Origin: Halomonas sp.
GTDB lineage: Bacteria; Pseudomonadota; Gammaproteobacteria; Pseudomonadales; Halomonadaceae
Direction: 5' to 3'
Assembly: GCF_007692655.1 (NCBI RefSeq)
Contig: NZ_REBQ01000121.1
Span: 1 to 50,868 of the forward strand
Length of the DNA: 50,868 nucleotides
The notes beneath the pieces are model-generated. The model had not been told where the DNA came from. It did no database searches and was given only the letters and a program-made list of their open reading frames with translations. The position numbers and the translations under genes are program-made. Of this stretch, positions 17,169-26,752 are shown one piece after another (positions within the stretch are counted from its first letter, which is position 1; each line of letters starts with the position of its first letter).

Positions 17169-17876
17169 TTAGCTCGCACTCGGCTTGCCATCACGACCTT
17201 GCAAATTACGATGCAAGATAGCGTGGAATTCTTCGGCAAAATCTTCGTATTTACCGAGTAGTCGAGAGGCGTCATTAGAAAGACGGTTATAGAAAATGAC
17301 CGCTGGAATAGCGGCAAACAACCCCATCGCGGTGGCAATTAACGCTTCCGCAATCCAGGGCGCCACCGTTGCCAACGTTGCCTGTTGTGTCAATGAGAGC
17401 GCCTGAAACGACCCCATAATACCCCACACAGTACCAAACAAACCGATGTATGGGCTTGCAGAAGCAACGGTGGCCAGAAACACTAAATGCACGGTTATAC
17501 GATCTTCTTCACGTGACCAGGCCACACGCATACTGCGCTGCACACCTTCCAGAACGGTATCAGCATCGCGTGTTTTAGGCATTAAGCGGTTAAACTCGCG
17601 GAAGCCTGATTGAAAAATATGCTCGGCACCGTGGCGCGGGTCATCGGTTGGGATTTCTCGGTACAGCTCATTTAAGTCCACGCCGGACCAAAAAGCCTCT
17701 TCAAACTGGTTATATTCCTGCTTGGCTCGGCGCAGCGCAAAACTGCGCTGAAAAATCACCACCCAAGAGAGGATCGATCCCACCACTAGAAGCAGCATTA
17801 CCAGTTGCACAACCGTGCTGGCACTCATTATCAGGTGGGGAATGGACATGGTGTTATCGTTCACAGGTGCCCTCAT
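17169..17876 (-). CDS. tolQ: TolQ, ExbB/MotA-family subunit of the Tol proton-driven motor
   Basis: Polytopic inner-membrane protein with three membrane helices: about residues 15-38, and the pair around ATVASASPYIGLFGTVWGIM and APWIAEALIATAMGLFAAIP. The latter pair holds the Thr and Pro residues typical of the ExbB/TolQ pore. The frame opens with TTG at 17879. ATG 17876 and ATG 17849 are both possible; the shorter form matches the E. coli N-terminus better, but neither has a strong ribosome site. First gene of the tolQRAB-pal block, 46 bases after ybgC. Confidence 0.95.
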   Translation of the reverse strand: MRAPVNDNTMSIPHLIMSASTVVQLVMLLLVVGSILSWVVIFQRSFALRRAKQEYNQFEEAFWSGVDLNELYREIPTDDPRHGAEHIFQSGFREFNRLMPKTRDADTVLEGVQRSMRVAWSREEDRITVHLVFLATVASASPYIGLFGTVWGIMGSFQALSLTQQATLATVAPWIAEALIATAMGLFAAIPAVIFYNRLSNDASRLLGKYEDFAEEFHAILHRNLQGRDGKPSAS

Positions 17877-17922
17877 CAATCTATTAGGGTCGGTATTTCC
17901 GACGCAGTATGTGACCTCTTGG

Positions 17923-18336
17923 TTAAGAGGCCTGTGTCAAAATCTTTAGCGATGCAGGCCATGCCTTTGGTCGCAAACGTTCAGTGCCTAAACAAGCTAT
18001 CTCGACTGTTGCAGTGCAAAGGAGTTCCTCATTGCGCCAAACTTGCTGTTCAAATGTCATCCGGCAACGCCCCATTTCACTTACCTGGGCAGTCACTTCC
18101 AGCATATCGTCCAAGCAAGCTGGTTTAGCGTAATGACAGGCCAAGCGGTATACCACTAGCTGCGTACCTTCGTCTAGTAACGTTTGCTGGTCTAGTCCTA
18201 GTTGGCGTAGCCATTCACTGCGCGCACGCTCCATAAACTTCAGGTAGTTAACGTAGTAGACAATGCCACCTGCGTCAGTATCTTCCATATAAACACGCAG
18301 CGTCAGTCGATAATCGTCAGTTGCGAGTGCACTCAA
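17923..18336 (-). CDS. ybgC: YbgC, hot-dog-fold acyl-CoA thioesterase of the tol cluster
   Basis: A 137-residue hot-dog thioesterase with the active-site Asp motif [20 protein letters not shown] near residues 18-37. It hydrolyses short-chain or acyl-ACP/CoA thioesters and interacts with phospholipid synthesis enzymes in E. coli. The start is a TTG that overlaps the ruvB stop by four bases (TTGA), with GGGGAG upstream. The next Met falls inside the active-site motif, so the TTG is the only sensible start. Confidence 0.93.
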   Translation of the reverse strand: MSALATDDYRLTLRVYMEDTDAGGIVYYVNYLKFMERARSEWLRQLGLDQQTLLDEGTQLVVYRLACHYAKPACLDDMLEVTAQVSEMGRCRMTFEQQVWRNEELLCTATVEIACLGTERLRPKAWPASLKILTQAS

Positions 18337-19370
18337 GGTCGGCGCTCCCCTTCCATATCGGTAGATTGCTCATGGGGCACACGGTCAAAGTGCAGCCAGG
18401 CTTGCCGGGTAACGACACGCCCACGAGGCGTGCGCATGATTAACCCCTGCTGAATAAGATAGGGCTCAATCACATCCTCTATCGTGTCCCGCTCTTCGCT
18501 GATTGCAGCGGCAAGGGAATCAATGCCCACTGGGCCGCCGTCAAATTTATCGATCATCGCCAATAGCAGCCGCCGGTCCATATGATCCAAGCCGTGGTGG
18601 TCCACATTGAGCATATTCAAGGCGGCATCGGCGATGGCTACATCAACGATACCATTGCCTTTCATTTCAGCGTAATCGCGTACTCGGCGTAGCAGTCGAT
18701 TGGCAATACGCGGCGTACCTCGTGAGCGCCGAGCCACTTCAATGGCGCCATCGCGGCTGGTTTCAACCCCTAACAAGCGCGCCGAGCGGGAGACAATCTC
18801 TGTCAGCTCTTCAAGGTTATAGAACTCAAGCCGTTGAACAATACCAAATCGATCACGCAGTGGAGAGGTCAATAACCCCGCTCGTGTTGTGGCGCCTACC
18901 AGGGTGAAGCGGGGAAGATCCAGCTTGATAGAGCGTGCCGCGGGGCCTTCGCCGATCATAATATCCAGCTGAAAATCCTCCATGGCGGGATACAGCACTT
19001 CCTCGACCACCGGTGAGAGGCGGTGAATCTCATCAATAAACAGAACGTCGCCCGGTTCAAGATTGGTAAGCATAGCGGCGAGATCACCCGCCCTCTCAAG
19101 CACCGGGCCGGAAGTCGACTTCATGCCGACCCCCATTTCCGTAGCGATGATATTTGCCAGGGTCGTTTTACCTAGCCCTGGTGGACCAAAGATCAAGGTA
19201 TGATCAAGGCTCTCTTCGCGTAACCGAGCGGCACCAATGAAAATTTCCAGTTGCTCGCGAACTCGCGGCTGGCCGATATAGTCATCAAGCCGCTTAGGGC
19301 GAATAGCATAATCTATACGCACCTCTCCCTGTTCAGGTTCAGCCGCAATCAGCCGGTCATGTTCTAGCAT
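18333..19370 (-). CDS. ruvB: RuvB, Holliday-junction branch-migration ATPase
   Basis: AAA+ helicase motor of 345 residues: Walker [10 protein letters not shown], Walker [10 protein letters not shown], sensor-type GATTRAG, arginine-finger region SPLRDRFG, and C-terminal winged helix ([14 protein letters not shown]). With RuvA it drives branch migration, and with RuvC it resolves junctions. The frame extends to a GTG at 19424. The ATG at 19370 is preferred because MLEHDRLI matches the family start and AAGAAG lies upstream. It overlaps ybgC by four bases. Confidence 0.97.
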   Translation of the reverse strand: MLEHDRLIAAEPEQGEVRIDYAIRPKRLDDYIGQPRVREQLEIFIGAARLREESLDHTLIFGPPGLGKTTLANIIATEMGVGMKSTSGPVLERAGDLAAMLTNLEPGDVLFIDEIHRLSPVVEEVLYPAMEDFQLDIMIGEGPAARSIKLDLPRFTLVGATTRAGLLTSPLRDRFGIVQRLEFYNLEELTEIVSRSARLLGVETSRDGAIEVARRSRGTPRIANRLLRRVRDYAEMKGNGIVDVAIADAALNMLNVDHHGLDHMDRRLLLAMIDKFDGGPVGIDSLAAAISEERDTIEDVIEPYLIQQGLIMRTPRGRVVTRQAWLHFDRVPHEQSTDMEGERRP

Positions 19371-19469
19371 GGGCGCTCTTCTTAATAACAGATTCAAATA
19401 CAATCGAAAAATTTCACACAGCACTAGCTACTAAACAGTATTAGCCGCCAAACAGTGGCGATAGCTCAT

Positions 19470-20078
19470 TTAGCCAGTCATGCGCTGAGTCAGTGCGGCT
19501 TTAATGAGGGCTTCAGTAGACTGGTTGGGATCGATATCGGCAAGCATCTTCGATGCTTCGGTAAGTTTGTACCCCAAGCTGACCAGCGCCGATTCAGCAT
19601 CCGCAAGATTATCCCGGGACGCAGTACGACCATTGGCCGCCTCAAGTGGCAACAAGGTGTTACTACCGTCCTCCCAATCGGGGAAACGATCGCGCATTTC
19701 AATAATAAGGCGCTCGGCGGTTTTCTTCCCGACACCCGGCAGTGTCGTTAGCGCTTTGCTATCGTCCTCTCGCACACAGCGCATAAAGGCATCTTCATCC
19801 ATGCCTGACAAAATCGCCAACGCCAGCTTAGGCCCAACGCCGTTAACTTTAATCAACGCGCGGAACAAGGCACGTTCGTGCTCTCTACCGAACCCATATA
19901 GCAGGTGCGCATCATCGCGAATCGTCAGGTGAGTAAATAATGACACGCTTTCCCCCACCGCAGGTAACGCCACCAATGTATTCATTGACGTCTCCAGCTC
20001 GTAGCCTACGCCATGAACGTCGATCACAATCCAGGGGGGGTGCTTTGCCAGTAAATGGCCACTCAAACGTCCAATCAT
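19470..20078 (-). CDS. ruvA: RuvA, Holliday-junction DNA-binding protein
   Basis: 202 residues from the canonical MIGRLSGHL start at 20078: an N-terminal OB fold, a central pair of helix-hairpin-helix motifs (VNGVGPKLALAILSG and LPGVGKKTAERLIIE), and a C-terminal domain that contacts RuvB. The open frame runs 31 residues further upstream without family similarity. It lies between ruvC and ruvB. The 105-base gap to ruvC holds degenerate LexA-like half sites. Confidence 0.97.
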   Translation of the reverse strand: MIGRLSGHLLAKHPPWIVIDVHGVGYELETSMNTLVALPAVGESVSLFTHLTIRDDAHLLYGFGREHERALFRALIKVNGVGPKLALAILSGMDEDAFMRCVREDDSKALTTLPGVGKKTAERLIIEMRDRFPDWEDGSNTLLPLEAANGRTASRDNLADAESALVSLGYKLTEASKMLADIDPNQSTEALIKAALTQRMTG

Positions 20079-20121
20079 AAGTGCGCTCGTGATGGGATAA
20101 AAACCAATTGGATGAAAACAG

Positions 20122-20157
20122 CTGTTTACTATAAAGCTACTCTGTACAAGTGACCAG
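20122..20157. promoter_or_regulatory. degenerate LexA-like (SOS box) sites upstream of ruvA
   Basis: CTGT at 20142-20145 and CCAG at 20154-20157 give CTG-N10-CAG with one mismatch to the CTGT-N8-ACAG core. A second CTGT at 20122-20125 heads an AT-rich octamer but lacks the matching half. E. coli ruvAB is SOS-controlled through two boxes in the same position. The match here is imperfect and the centre is not alternating AT, so the call is tentative. Confidence 0.3.
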
Positions 20158-20183
20158 TAGTTCAGCCACAAGCGCCGAAGGAT

Positions 20184-20732
20184 CTAAAGTCGCCAGCGGC
20201 CTGTGGAGCGACTACGCCCCCGCGAAGCAGCTGCAGGCAGGCCATTACAGCTATAGGCGTGGGTTAACGCTATGGCTAATGCATCAGCCGCATCCGCCTG
20301 TGGCGTCGCAGAAAGCTGAAGAATAGCGGTTACCATATGCTGCACCTGCGCTTTATCTGCTCCTCCTTGACCAGTGACAGCTTGTTTGATTTGTCGCGCG
20401 GCGTACTCAGCCAAACTCAGTCCATGATTCGCCATACACACCAGGGCTGCACCACGTGCTTGACCAAGCTTTAGTGCTGAATCAGGGTTTTTGGCCATAA
20501 ATACCCGCTCAATAGCCACCGAAGTTGGGCGATGCAAACCGACCACCTCACTCAGGCCCGCATAAATTTGTGCCAAGCGTTGCTCTAACGCACCGTCTGC
20601 GGTGCGAATACAGCCACTGGCCACATAGCTGGGTTTAAAACCGACCACATCAATCACCCCATAGCCGGTCACCCGCGATCCTGGGTCAATGCCTAAAATG
20701 CGAGTGACTAAGATAGGCTTATTTTCAACCAT
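20184..20732 (-). CDS. ruvC: RuvC, Holliday-junction resolvase
   Basis: Endonuclease of 182 residues with the RNase-H-like fold. The acidic catalytic residues are visible in [24 protein letters not shown] and the C-terminal [12 protein letters not shown]. It cuts junctions symmetrically in concert with RuvAB. The ATG at 20732 is followed by [14 protein letters not shown], a slightly longer leader than E. coli. It starts a run toward ruvA and is separated from aspS by a clear terminator. Confidence 0.97.
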   Translation of the reverse strand: MVENKPILVTRILGIDPGSRVTGYGVIDVVGFKPSYVASGCIRTADGALEQRLAQIYAGLSEVVGLHRPTSVAIERVFMAKNPDSALKLGQARGAALVCMANHGLSLAEYAARQIKQAVTGQGGADKAQVQHMVTAILQLSATPQADAADALAIALTHAYSCNGLPAAASRGRSRSTGRWRL

Positions 20733-20784
20733 AGTGCCGGCTCTCGGTTAGGTTAGGCTTGGCTTTACGTTAATGCTTCGCAAC

Positions 20785-20815
20785 ATACAAAAACACCGAC
20801 GCCGTGGCGTCGGTG
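20785..20815 (-). terminator. rho-independent terminator of aspS
   Basis: CACCGACGCC (20794-20803) and GGCGTCGGTG (20806-20815) form a strong GC stem. On the minus strand it is followed by TTTTTGTATG. It lies 22 bases past the aspS stop, isolating aspS from ruvC. Confidence 0.85.
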
Positions 20816-20837
20816 CTGAACAGTCACTCCACCGCAT

Positions 20838-22619
20838 TTACTCGGCGGCTGGTTCCGCTTTCACTTTTTGGCGCAGGCGGATATTAAGCTCTTTTAGCTG
20901 CTCTTGATTTACCTCACCTGGGGCATTGGTCATCAAGCAAGCGGCACTTTGGGTTTTCGGGAAAGCGATGACTTCACGAATAGTCTTTGCCCCCACCATC
21001 AGCATCACCAGTCGATCCAAACCAAAGGCCAAACCACCATGGGGCGGTGCACCGTACTGCAGCGCATCCAACAGGAAGCCAAATTTCTCTTGGGCTTCTT
21101 CTTCGCCGATACCCAGAATTTCAAATACAGTGCTCTGCATGGCTTGGTCATGAATACGGATAGAGCCGCCACCCAATTCGGTACCGTTAAGTACCATATC
21201 GTAGGCGCGTGAGAGTGCCTTGGCAGGATCTGCCTTTAGCTCTTCCGGGGTACATGAAGGCGCGGTGAAGGGGTGGTGCAACGGACTCAGTCGACCATTG
21301 TCATCGGCTTCAAACATTGGGAAGTCAACCACCCAAAGAGGTGCCCACTCCTGAGTATAGAGTGCCAAATCAGCGCCCAGTTTAACGCGGAGGGCACCAA
21401 TTGCTTCATTAACAATACGTGCTTTATCAGCACCAAAGAAGATAATATCACCGTCTTCAGCACCGACCCGATCGAGCAATGCTTCAACGATGTTTTCCAT
21501 AAACTTAACGATCGGTGACTGCAGCCCTTCAAGCCCTTTGGCACGCTCATTGACCTTAATCCACGCCAAGCCTTTAGCACCGTAAATGCCAACAAACTTG
21601 GTATATTCGTCAATTTCTTTGCGCGACAGCTTGGCGCCGCCAGGGACTTTCAATGCTGCTACGCGACCATCATCCGCGCTGGCCGGGCCAGAGAAGACTT
21701 TGAAATCGACCTGCTGCATAAGATCATCGACGTCAGTGAGCTCTAGCGGAATACGTAAATCAGGCTTGTCAGACCCAAAACGATTCATCGCCTCTTGCCA
21801 GGTCATGCGCGGGAAGGCTGGTAATTCAGCACTCAGTACGTCTTGGAAAAGCTGACGAATCATGGCTTCGGTAATACCCATGATGTCGTTCTCTTCGACG
21901 AACGACGCCTCAATATCAATCTGGGTGAATTCAGGCTGCCGGTCAGCGCGCAGATCTTCATCACGGAAACATTTAGCAATTTGATAGTAACGGTCAAAGC
22001 CCGCCACCATTAATAGCTGTTTGAACAATTGGGGAGACTGAGGTAATGCAAAGAAACTGCCCGCATGAGTACGGCTAGGCACCAAGTAATCCCGAGCACC
22101 TTCTGGTGTAGCACGCGTCAGGACCGGTGTTTCGATATCCAGGAAGCCCTGATTCTCCAGGTACGCGCGAACGTTATGCGAAATGCGTGAGCGCAGACGC
22201 AGTTTCTCAATCATGTCTGGACGACGCAGATCGATATAGCGGTGCTTTAAACGCACTTCTTCGCCCACTTTACCATGCTCATCAAGCTGGAAAGGCGGGG
22301 TAATGGCCGAGTTAAGCACCTCAACCTCTTTTGCCAACACTTCAATCATGCCTGTCGGCATATTGGCATTCTGAGTTCCCTCAGGGCGCAGCCGAACGCG
22401 TCCAGTAATGCGCAGGACATATTCACTGCGGGCACGGTCGGCATTAGCGAACGCCTCAGCGGTATCCGGGTCGACCACGAACTGGGCGATACCATCACGG
22501 TCGCGCATATCAAGGAAAATTACCCCGCCGTGGTCACGGCGGCGATGAACCCATCCGCATACCGTGACCGTTTGGTCCACCAAAGTTTCATTCAGCTGGC
22601 CGCAATAATGGCTGCGCAT
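20838..22619 (-). CDS. aspS: aspartyl-tRNA synthetase AspS
   Basis: Class IIb synthetase of 593 residues: N-terminal OB anticodon-binding fold ([15 protein letters not shown]), motif 2 ([20 protein letters not shown]), bacterial insertion domain, and motif 3 ([15 protein letters not shown]). The family start [11 protein letters not shown] at 22619 has AGGA six to seven bases upstream; the frame runs nine residues further. The gene follows the zinc-ribbon gene by 66 bases and ends in an intrinsic terminator. Whether it is a discriminating enzyme or also charges tRNA-Asn is not clear from what I can see. Confidence 0.97.
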   Translation of the reverse strand: MRSHYCGQLNETLVDQTVTVCGWVHRRRDHGGVIFLDMRDRDGIAQFVVDPDTAEAFANADRARSEYVLRITGRVRLRPEGTQNANMPTGMIEVLAKEVEVLNSAITPPFQLDEHGKVGEEVRLKHRYIDLRRPDMIEKLRLRSRISHNVRAYLENQGFLDIETPVLTRATPEGARDYLVPSRTHAGSFFALPQSPQLFKQLLMVAGFDRYYQIAKCFRDEDLRADRQPEFTQIDIEASFVEENDIMGITEAMIRQLFQDVLSAELPAFPRMTWQEAMNRFGSDKPDLRIPLELTDVDDLMQQVDFKVFSGPASADDGRVAALKVPGGAKLSRKEIDEYTKFVGIYGAKGLAWIKVNERAKGLEGLQSPIVKFMENIVEALLDRVGAEDGDIIFFGADKARIVNEAIGALRVKLGADLALYTQEWAPLWVVDFPMFEADDNGRLSPLHHPFTAPSCTPEELKADPAKALSRAYDMVLNGTELGGGSIRIHDQAMQSTVFEILGIGEEEAQEKFGFLLDALQYGAPPHGGLAFGLDRLVMLMVGAKTIREVIAFPKTQSAACLMTNAPGEVNQEQLKELNIRLRQKVKAEPAAE

Positions 22620-22685
22620 GTCTAATCCTGTTCTGTTACGTGGCAATTTGGGTGTCGCGGGCCGTCCCGACCCTGACTGCCGCGG

Positions 22686-22985
22686 CTATGCCGCGGCGCC
22701 CTTGTCTTTGGAAGCAACGCCTTTAGACGTGGTACTGGCTTCGCTGCTTTTACCGGCATCAGACGATGCTGATTTCCCGTCAGCGACCAGATTTTTTTTA
22801 CTTCCCGTTTTAAAATCGGTTTCGTACCAACCGCCACCTGCCAAACGGAAACCCGCCGCGGAAACTAGTCGCTCCAGGCCATCGCTCTGGCATGCAGGGC
22901 AATCCTTGAGAGGATCGGCGCTGATTTTTTGTAACTTTTCCATGCGATGACCGCAGGCCTTGCACTCGTATTCGTAAATAGGCAT
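22686..22985 (-). CDS. FmdB-family zinc-ribbon protein
   Basis: 99 residues starting MPIYEYECKACGH, the signature of the FmdB/CxxC_CxxC_SSSS regulatory-protein family. Two CXXC knuckles (CKACG and CPACQ) form a zinc ribbon, followed by a low-complexity Ser/Lys/Ala tail. AGGAG lies eight bases before the ATG at 22985. Upstream frame extends but has no family similarity. The gene is commonly found beside aspS in gammaproteobacteria; its function is not established. Confidence 0.9.
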   Translation of the reverse strand: MPIYEYECKACGHRMEKLQKISADPLKDCPACQSDGLERLVSAAGFRLAGGGWYETDFKTGSKKNLVADGKSASSDAGKSSEASTTSKGVASKDKGAAA

Positions 22986-23203
22986 GTTGATGGCTCCTAA
23001 AAAGCTCAACTCTGATAGGCTCAGCTCTGACAGACTCATTGCTGACAGATTATAGTGGCAAACATAAACGCTACCAGGCTGCCAATATGTGGCCGGACGG
23101 AATAAATTCCAAGGCTGCGGTTGATAAAGCGGCACCATTATACCCTTTTGTGACCCCTGCCGAGCAAGGTTATGCAGCCCCGGCAATGAATGGAGAGAAT
23201 AAA

Positions 23204-24145
23204 ATGCCCCATGCGGTGATACTGGATGCGCAAAGCCTCGGCCCCGAGATCGACTTGACCGCTATCAAAGAGTCCGTCTCACACCTAGAGGTATATGAGC
23301 AAAGCTCAACAGGACAAGCGCTGGAAAGGCTCGCGAATGCCGACATTGCGATTGTCAATAAGGTAATCCTCGACGCTGAAACGCTCCAGCAGCTGCCTAA
23401 ATTACGTTTGATATGCGTGTTGGCAACAGGCTTAAACAATATTGACCTCGACGCCGCTAAAGCTAACAACATCGAGGTTAAAAACGTGTCGGCTTACGGC
23501 ACCGCCAGCGTTTCTCAGCATACACTTATGCTGATGCTTACCCTAGCCAATCGACTCCCCCTTTATCAGCGCGACTTAGCCGCCGGGGAATGGCAGCGTA
23601 GCCCCTTCTTTTGCCTACAGGATCATGTCACGCTACAGCTAGCGGGCAAGCACTTAGTCATGGTTGGACAAGGCGAGCTTGGCTCCGAAGTCGCCCGCCT
23701 GGCAGAGGCCTTTGGCATGCGTGTCACCTTTGCGGCTCGCCCAGGTAATGAGGCTCAAGACAAACGCGCATCATTAGACGATTTATTACCTGATGCCGAC
23801 ATAATTAGCCTTCACTGCCCGCTAAACGAATCCACCAGGCACTTAATCAATCAACAACGTTTGGCCAATGCCAAACCCTCGTTGCTGCTGGTCAACTGCG
23901 CAAGGGGGAGCATTATTGATGAAGTAGCTGCACTGGATGCGCTGCGCAGTGGCAAGCTCGGAGGGTTAGCAGTTGATGTATTGCCCGCCGAGCCGCCTAC
24001 AGAGGGTCATCCCCTGCTGGACGCCCTCAGCGAGCCGCTGAATTTAATTGTTACGCCTCACAATGCCTGGATCACACCGGAAGCGCGGCAAAATATTGTC
24101 GCTCTGACGGCAAACAATATTGCCCAATGGAAAAGTCAGGCGTGA
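23204..24145 (+). CDS. D-2-hydroxyacid dehydrogenase, glycerate dehydrogenase/hydroxypyruvate reductase-like
   Basis: NAD(P)-dependent dehydrogenase of 313 residues. The Rossmann loop GQGELGSEVARLAEAFGM, catalytic Arg in VNCARGSIIDE, Glu in the following segment, and His in TPHNAWITPEARQN are all present. The alignment pattern is closest to HprA-type glycerate dehydrogenases, which reduce hydroxypyruvate or glyoxylate; exact substrate is inference. The ATG at 23204 has GGAGAG six bases upstream. The longer frame to 23039 and an ATG at 23186 lack good sites. Diverges from the zinc-ribbon gene and converges on acyP. Confidence 0.88.
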   Translation: MPHAVILDAQSLGPEIDLTAIKESVSHLEVYEQSSTGQALERLANADIAIVNKVILDAETLQQLPKLRLICVLATGLNNIDLDAAKANNIEVKNVSAYGTASVSQHTLMLMLTLANRLPLYQRDLAAGEWQRSPFFCLQDHVTLQLAGKHLVMVGQGELGSEVARLAEAFGMRVTFAARPGNEAQDKRASLDDLLPDADIISLHCPLNESTRHLINQQRLANAKPSLLLVNCARGSIIDEVAALDALRSGKLGGLAVDVLPAEPPTEGHPLLDALSEPLNLIVTPHNAWITPEARQNIVALTANNIAQWKSQA

Positions 24146-24170
24146 GCCCACGCCTAGACAAACGCGATAC

Positions 24171-24194
24171 CGCTAGCCCGTCAGACTGCTAGCG
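24171..24194. terminator. inverted repeat between convergent hydroxyacid dehydrogenase and acyP
   Basis: CGCTAGC (24171-24177) and GCTAGCG (24188-24194) are a perfect seven-pair inverted repeat with a ten-base loop, placed between two converging genes. No clear T-tract, so it is at most a weak bidirectional terminator. Confidence 0.4.
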
Positions 24195-24203
24195 CTTAGC
24201 AAA

Positions 24204-24479
24204 CTAGTACGTGGCAAAGTGGCCAGGGGCGCGGTGGTTATCCAGCACGTCGAGCTCGACATGGGTCACCTGCGCTCCTTCTGAGCCCTGCCACAGCCAC
24301 TCACTTAACCGATTGACCATATCTGGGTGGCCACACATCAATACCTCTACGCGTCCATCCGGCAGATTCTTAGCGTAGCCTGTGATGCCATGCTGAAGCG
24401 CTTGCTCTAAAGTAGCGCGACGATAATAGACACCCTGCACTTTACCGGTGACCAGGGCACGCACGCAGCAGTCAGTCAT
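24204..24479 (-). CDS. acyP: acylphosphatase
   Basis: Small enzyme of 91 residues that hydrolyses acyl phosphates. The diagnostic GKVQGVYYRR, carrying the phosphate-binding Arg, and GYAKNLPDGRVEV, carrying the catalytic Asn, are both present. It lies 51 bases downstream of the YihY-type membrane protein on the same strand and may be co-transcribed. Confidence 0.95.
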   Translation of the reverse strand: MTDCCVRALVTGKVQGVYYRRATLEQALQHGITGYAKNLPDGRVEVLMCGHPDMVNRLSEWLWQGSEGAQVTHVELDVLDNHRAPGHFATY

Positions 24480-24530
24480 GCCTACCTCCCCTCACTGTTA
24501 TCTTCTTAACGAATGTTATGAAACTTCTAA

Positions 24531-25430
24531 TTAGACAAACTCACGTTTAACGACTACCGCACTATTGCGGGGTATTAGAGGACGCCCACGGCGCAACAGC
24601 AAAGATCGGGTAAAAGCCGCGCCAAACAGCAAGATGAGTGAGCTGTAATAAACCCATAGCAAGATCATTACCACAGAACCAGCGGCGCCATAGGTAGACG
24701 CTGTGGCGGTATACGCCAGATAAATGGCGATTAAGCTGCGGCCGATAGTGAACAAAATCGCCGTTACCACGGCACCTATAAACACATCCTGCCAGTGCAA
24801 AACAACGTCAGGCAACACTTTAAAAATAGTCGCGAACAGTAAAATAACGACACCTAAAGAAATCAACGACTCGAGCGATGTGGTTAGAAAACTAGCATAG
24901 GGCAATAAATTATCAGCCGCATGAAGCATCCCTCGCAACACAACCCCTAGCACCAGTGACACCAGCAAGATAAAGCCTATCGATAGCACTACCGTTAATG
25001 ATAGCAGTCGACTCTTTAAAAAAATAAACGCGCTATTGGAAGTAGGCTTTGCTGTTACTCCCCAAATTGTATTAAGTGAAAATTGCATTTGCGCAAACAC
25101 CGTAGTGGCGCCCACCAGCAGTGCAAATGCGCCTAAAATGGTGGGCAGTAATCCAGACTCTTCAATTCGAGATTGAGCCACCGCTTGTTCAATTGCAGCC
25201 GCTGCTTCTAAGCCTAATGTACCTTCCAACTGGGCCACTATCTGCCCTTGAGCTGCGTCCTCACCTAATACAACGCCAATCACCGTGACCGCGATAATAA
25301 TCGTAGGAGCTAACGAAAAGAGCGTGTAAAAAGCCAAGGAGCCCGCATAGCTGAACGCATTGCGCTCTAACCATAGCGAAATGGCATCCTGTAAGACTTT
25401 CCACCAGAAATAAGCTGCTCGTTTAATCAT
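24531..25430 (-). CDS. YihY/BrkB-family inner-membrane protein
   Basis: 299 residues with about six membrane helices and the family marker FSYAGSLAFYTLFSLAPTII. It belongs to the YihY group, once wrongly annotated as ribonuclease BN and related to virulence factor BrkB; molecular function is unknown, and an envelope lipid transporter role is proposed for relatives. The frame starts at an ATG at 25454. The ATG at 25430 is preferred because GGGAG lies five to six bases upstream. Divergent from the NadM-Nudix gene. Confidence 0.9.
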   Translation of the reverse strand: MIKRAAYFWWKVLQDAISLWLERNAFSYAGSLAFYTLFSLAPTIIIAVTVIGVVLGEDAAQGQIVAQLEGTLGLEAAAAIEQAVAQSRIEESGLLPTILGAFALLVGATTVFAQMQFSLNTIWGVTAKPTSNSAFIFLKSRLLSLTVVLSIGFILLVSLVLGVVLRGMLHAADNLLPYASFLTTSLESLISLGVVILLFATIFKVLPDVVLHWQDVFIGAVVTAILFTIGRSLIAIYLAYTATASTYGAAGSVVMILLWVYYSSLILLFGAAFTRSLLLRRGRPLIPRNSAVVVKREFV

Positions 25431-25617
25431 TTCCACTCCCTGGGTCACCGCCATATAAGTATGCTTTATTAGGACCTATCAACTTGTTACCTGCTTAGCA
25501 TACCTAACCAAAACGTTGAGCGCAGTTTTCTGCTACGTTGCAGCTCCCCATACTGCCGCTCATAATAGTTGGCTCATATCACCAAGCGACAACCACCAAA
25601 TGAAAAGGGAAGCTTCA

Positions 25618-26712
25618 ATGGGCACTGACAATGTGCGCTCTGCGACCACCTGCGACTTTGACTGCTTGGTATTTATTGGACGTTTTCAACCGCCACATTT
25701 AGGGCATCTAGCGATCATTTGCGAAGCGTTAAAGCGTGCCCGGCAAGTGATTGTATTGGTAGGGTCTGCTTGGCAAGCCCGCTCATTGAGAAACCCTTGG
25801 CAGTTTGACGAGCGTCAAACCATGATTCGCGCCGCCTTTGATGACGCGGACAATCAACGTCTGGAGGTGTCTCCACTTCTGGATGCCCTGTATAACGATG
25901 ATGTCTGGGTGCGCGACGTACAGCGCAAAGTACGTGATTTGGCAACGCCCGCTAATGCCCGCTTGCCTCGCATTGGGTTGATTGGGGCGAGCCGCGGGCA
26001 GTCGAGTTACTACCTGTCCCTGTTCCCCCAGTGGGAATCGGTAAGCGTACCTTCCGTAGAAGGAATTTCAGCAAGTCAAATTCGCGAGCGCTTGTTCCGC
26101 TCACCGGGCTCAACGGAGGATTACTTAACCACCGGCGCTTATCATGATTTGCCGCCAGGTGTTGTCACCAGCGTCAGGCAATTCTGCAAAGGAAGTGACT
26201 ACCTTCAATTGCTGGAAGAGCAGCATTTGTTAGACCAATACCGCCAAGCCTGGGCACAGGCCCCCTATCCGCCTATTTTCGTAACGGTCAATGCCGTGGT
26301 GGTACAGTCTGGGCATGTTCTGTTGGTTCGGCGTACTGCGGCGCCAGGCAAAGGGCTTTTTGCTCTTCCCGGGGGCTTTATTAATCCTCATGAGCGGCTA
26401 CTGGATGCCTGCTTACGTGAACTTCGTGAACGCCTGCGCTTGAAGGTTCCCGAACCGGTGTTGAAGGGTTCGCTGCGCGGCCAGCGGTTGTTTGATGAAC
26501 CCCACCGTAGCTGGCGCGGGCGTACTCTTGCAGAAGCCTTCTACTTTGCGCTACGGCCTGACCAGCAACTGCCTCGTTTAAAACCTGTTAAAGGCGGCGA
26601 GCATGCACGCTGGGTAGCCCTTGCCGACCTTGAACCTGACAGCCTGTTTGAAGATCACTTCTTTATTATTCAAAACTTCCTCGGCTTACCCGCCGATTTT
26701 GGCAGCAGCTAA
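25618..26712 (+). CDS. bifunctional nicotinamide-nucleotide adenylyltransferase NadM / Nudix hydrolase
   Basis: 364 residues with two domains. Residues about 15-195 are a NadM-type adenylyltransferase with HxGH (His27-His30 in PPHLGH) and the [10 protein letters not shown] motif near residue 150, making NAD from NMN. Residues about 219-360 are a Nudix hydrolase, which in relatives cleaves ADP-ribose. The Nudix box is altered: after GFINPHE and RE it reads LRERLRL, so the second Glu of the usual EE pair is Arg272, while the Gly-to-Arg change (Arg274) also occurs in some relatives. The ATG at 25618 has GGGAAG upstream; earlier in-frame ATGs lack sites. It converges on the LysR-type regulator gene. 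Confidence 0.92.
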   Translation: MGTDNVRSATTCDFDCLVFIGRFQPPHLGHLAIICEALKRARQVIVLVGSAWQARSLRNPWQFDERQTMIRAAFDDADNQRLEVSPLLDALYNDDVWVRDVQRKVRDLATPANARLPRIGLIGASRGQSSYYLSLFPQWESVSVPSVEGISASQIRERLFRSPGSTEDYLTTGAYHDLPPGVVTSVRQFCKGSDYLQLLEEQHLLDQYRQAWAQAPYPPIFVTVNAVVVQSGHVLLVRRTAAPGKGLFALPGGFINPHERLLDACLRELRERLRLKVPEPVLKGSLRGQRLFDEPHRSWRGRTLAEAFYFALRPDQQLPRLKPVKGGEHARWVALADLEPDSLFEDHFFIIQNFLGLPADFGSS

Positions 26713-26752
26713 GCCCTATAAGAGCAGCGAGGCCCTGCAGGCGGACAACACG

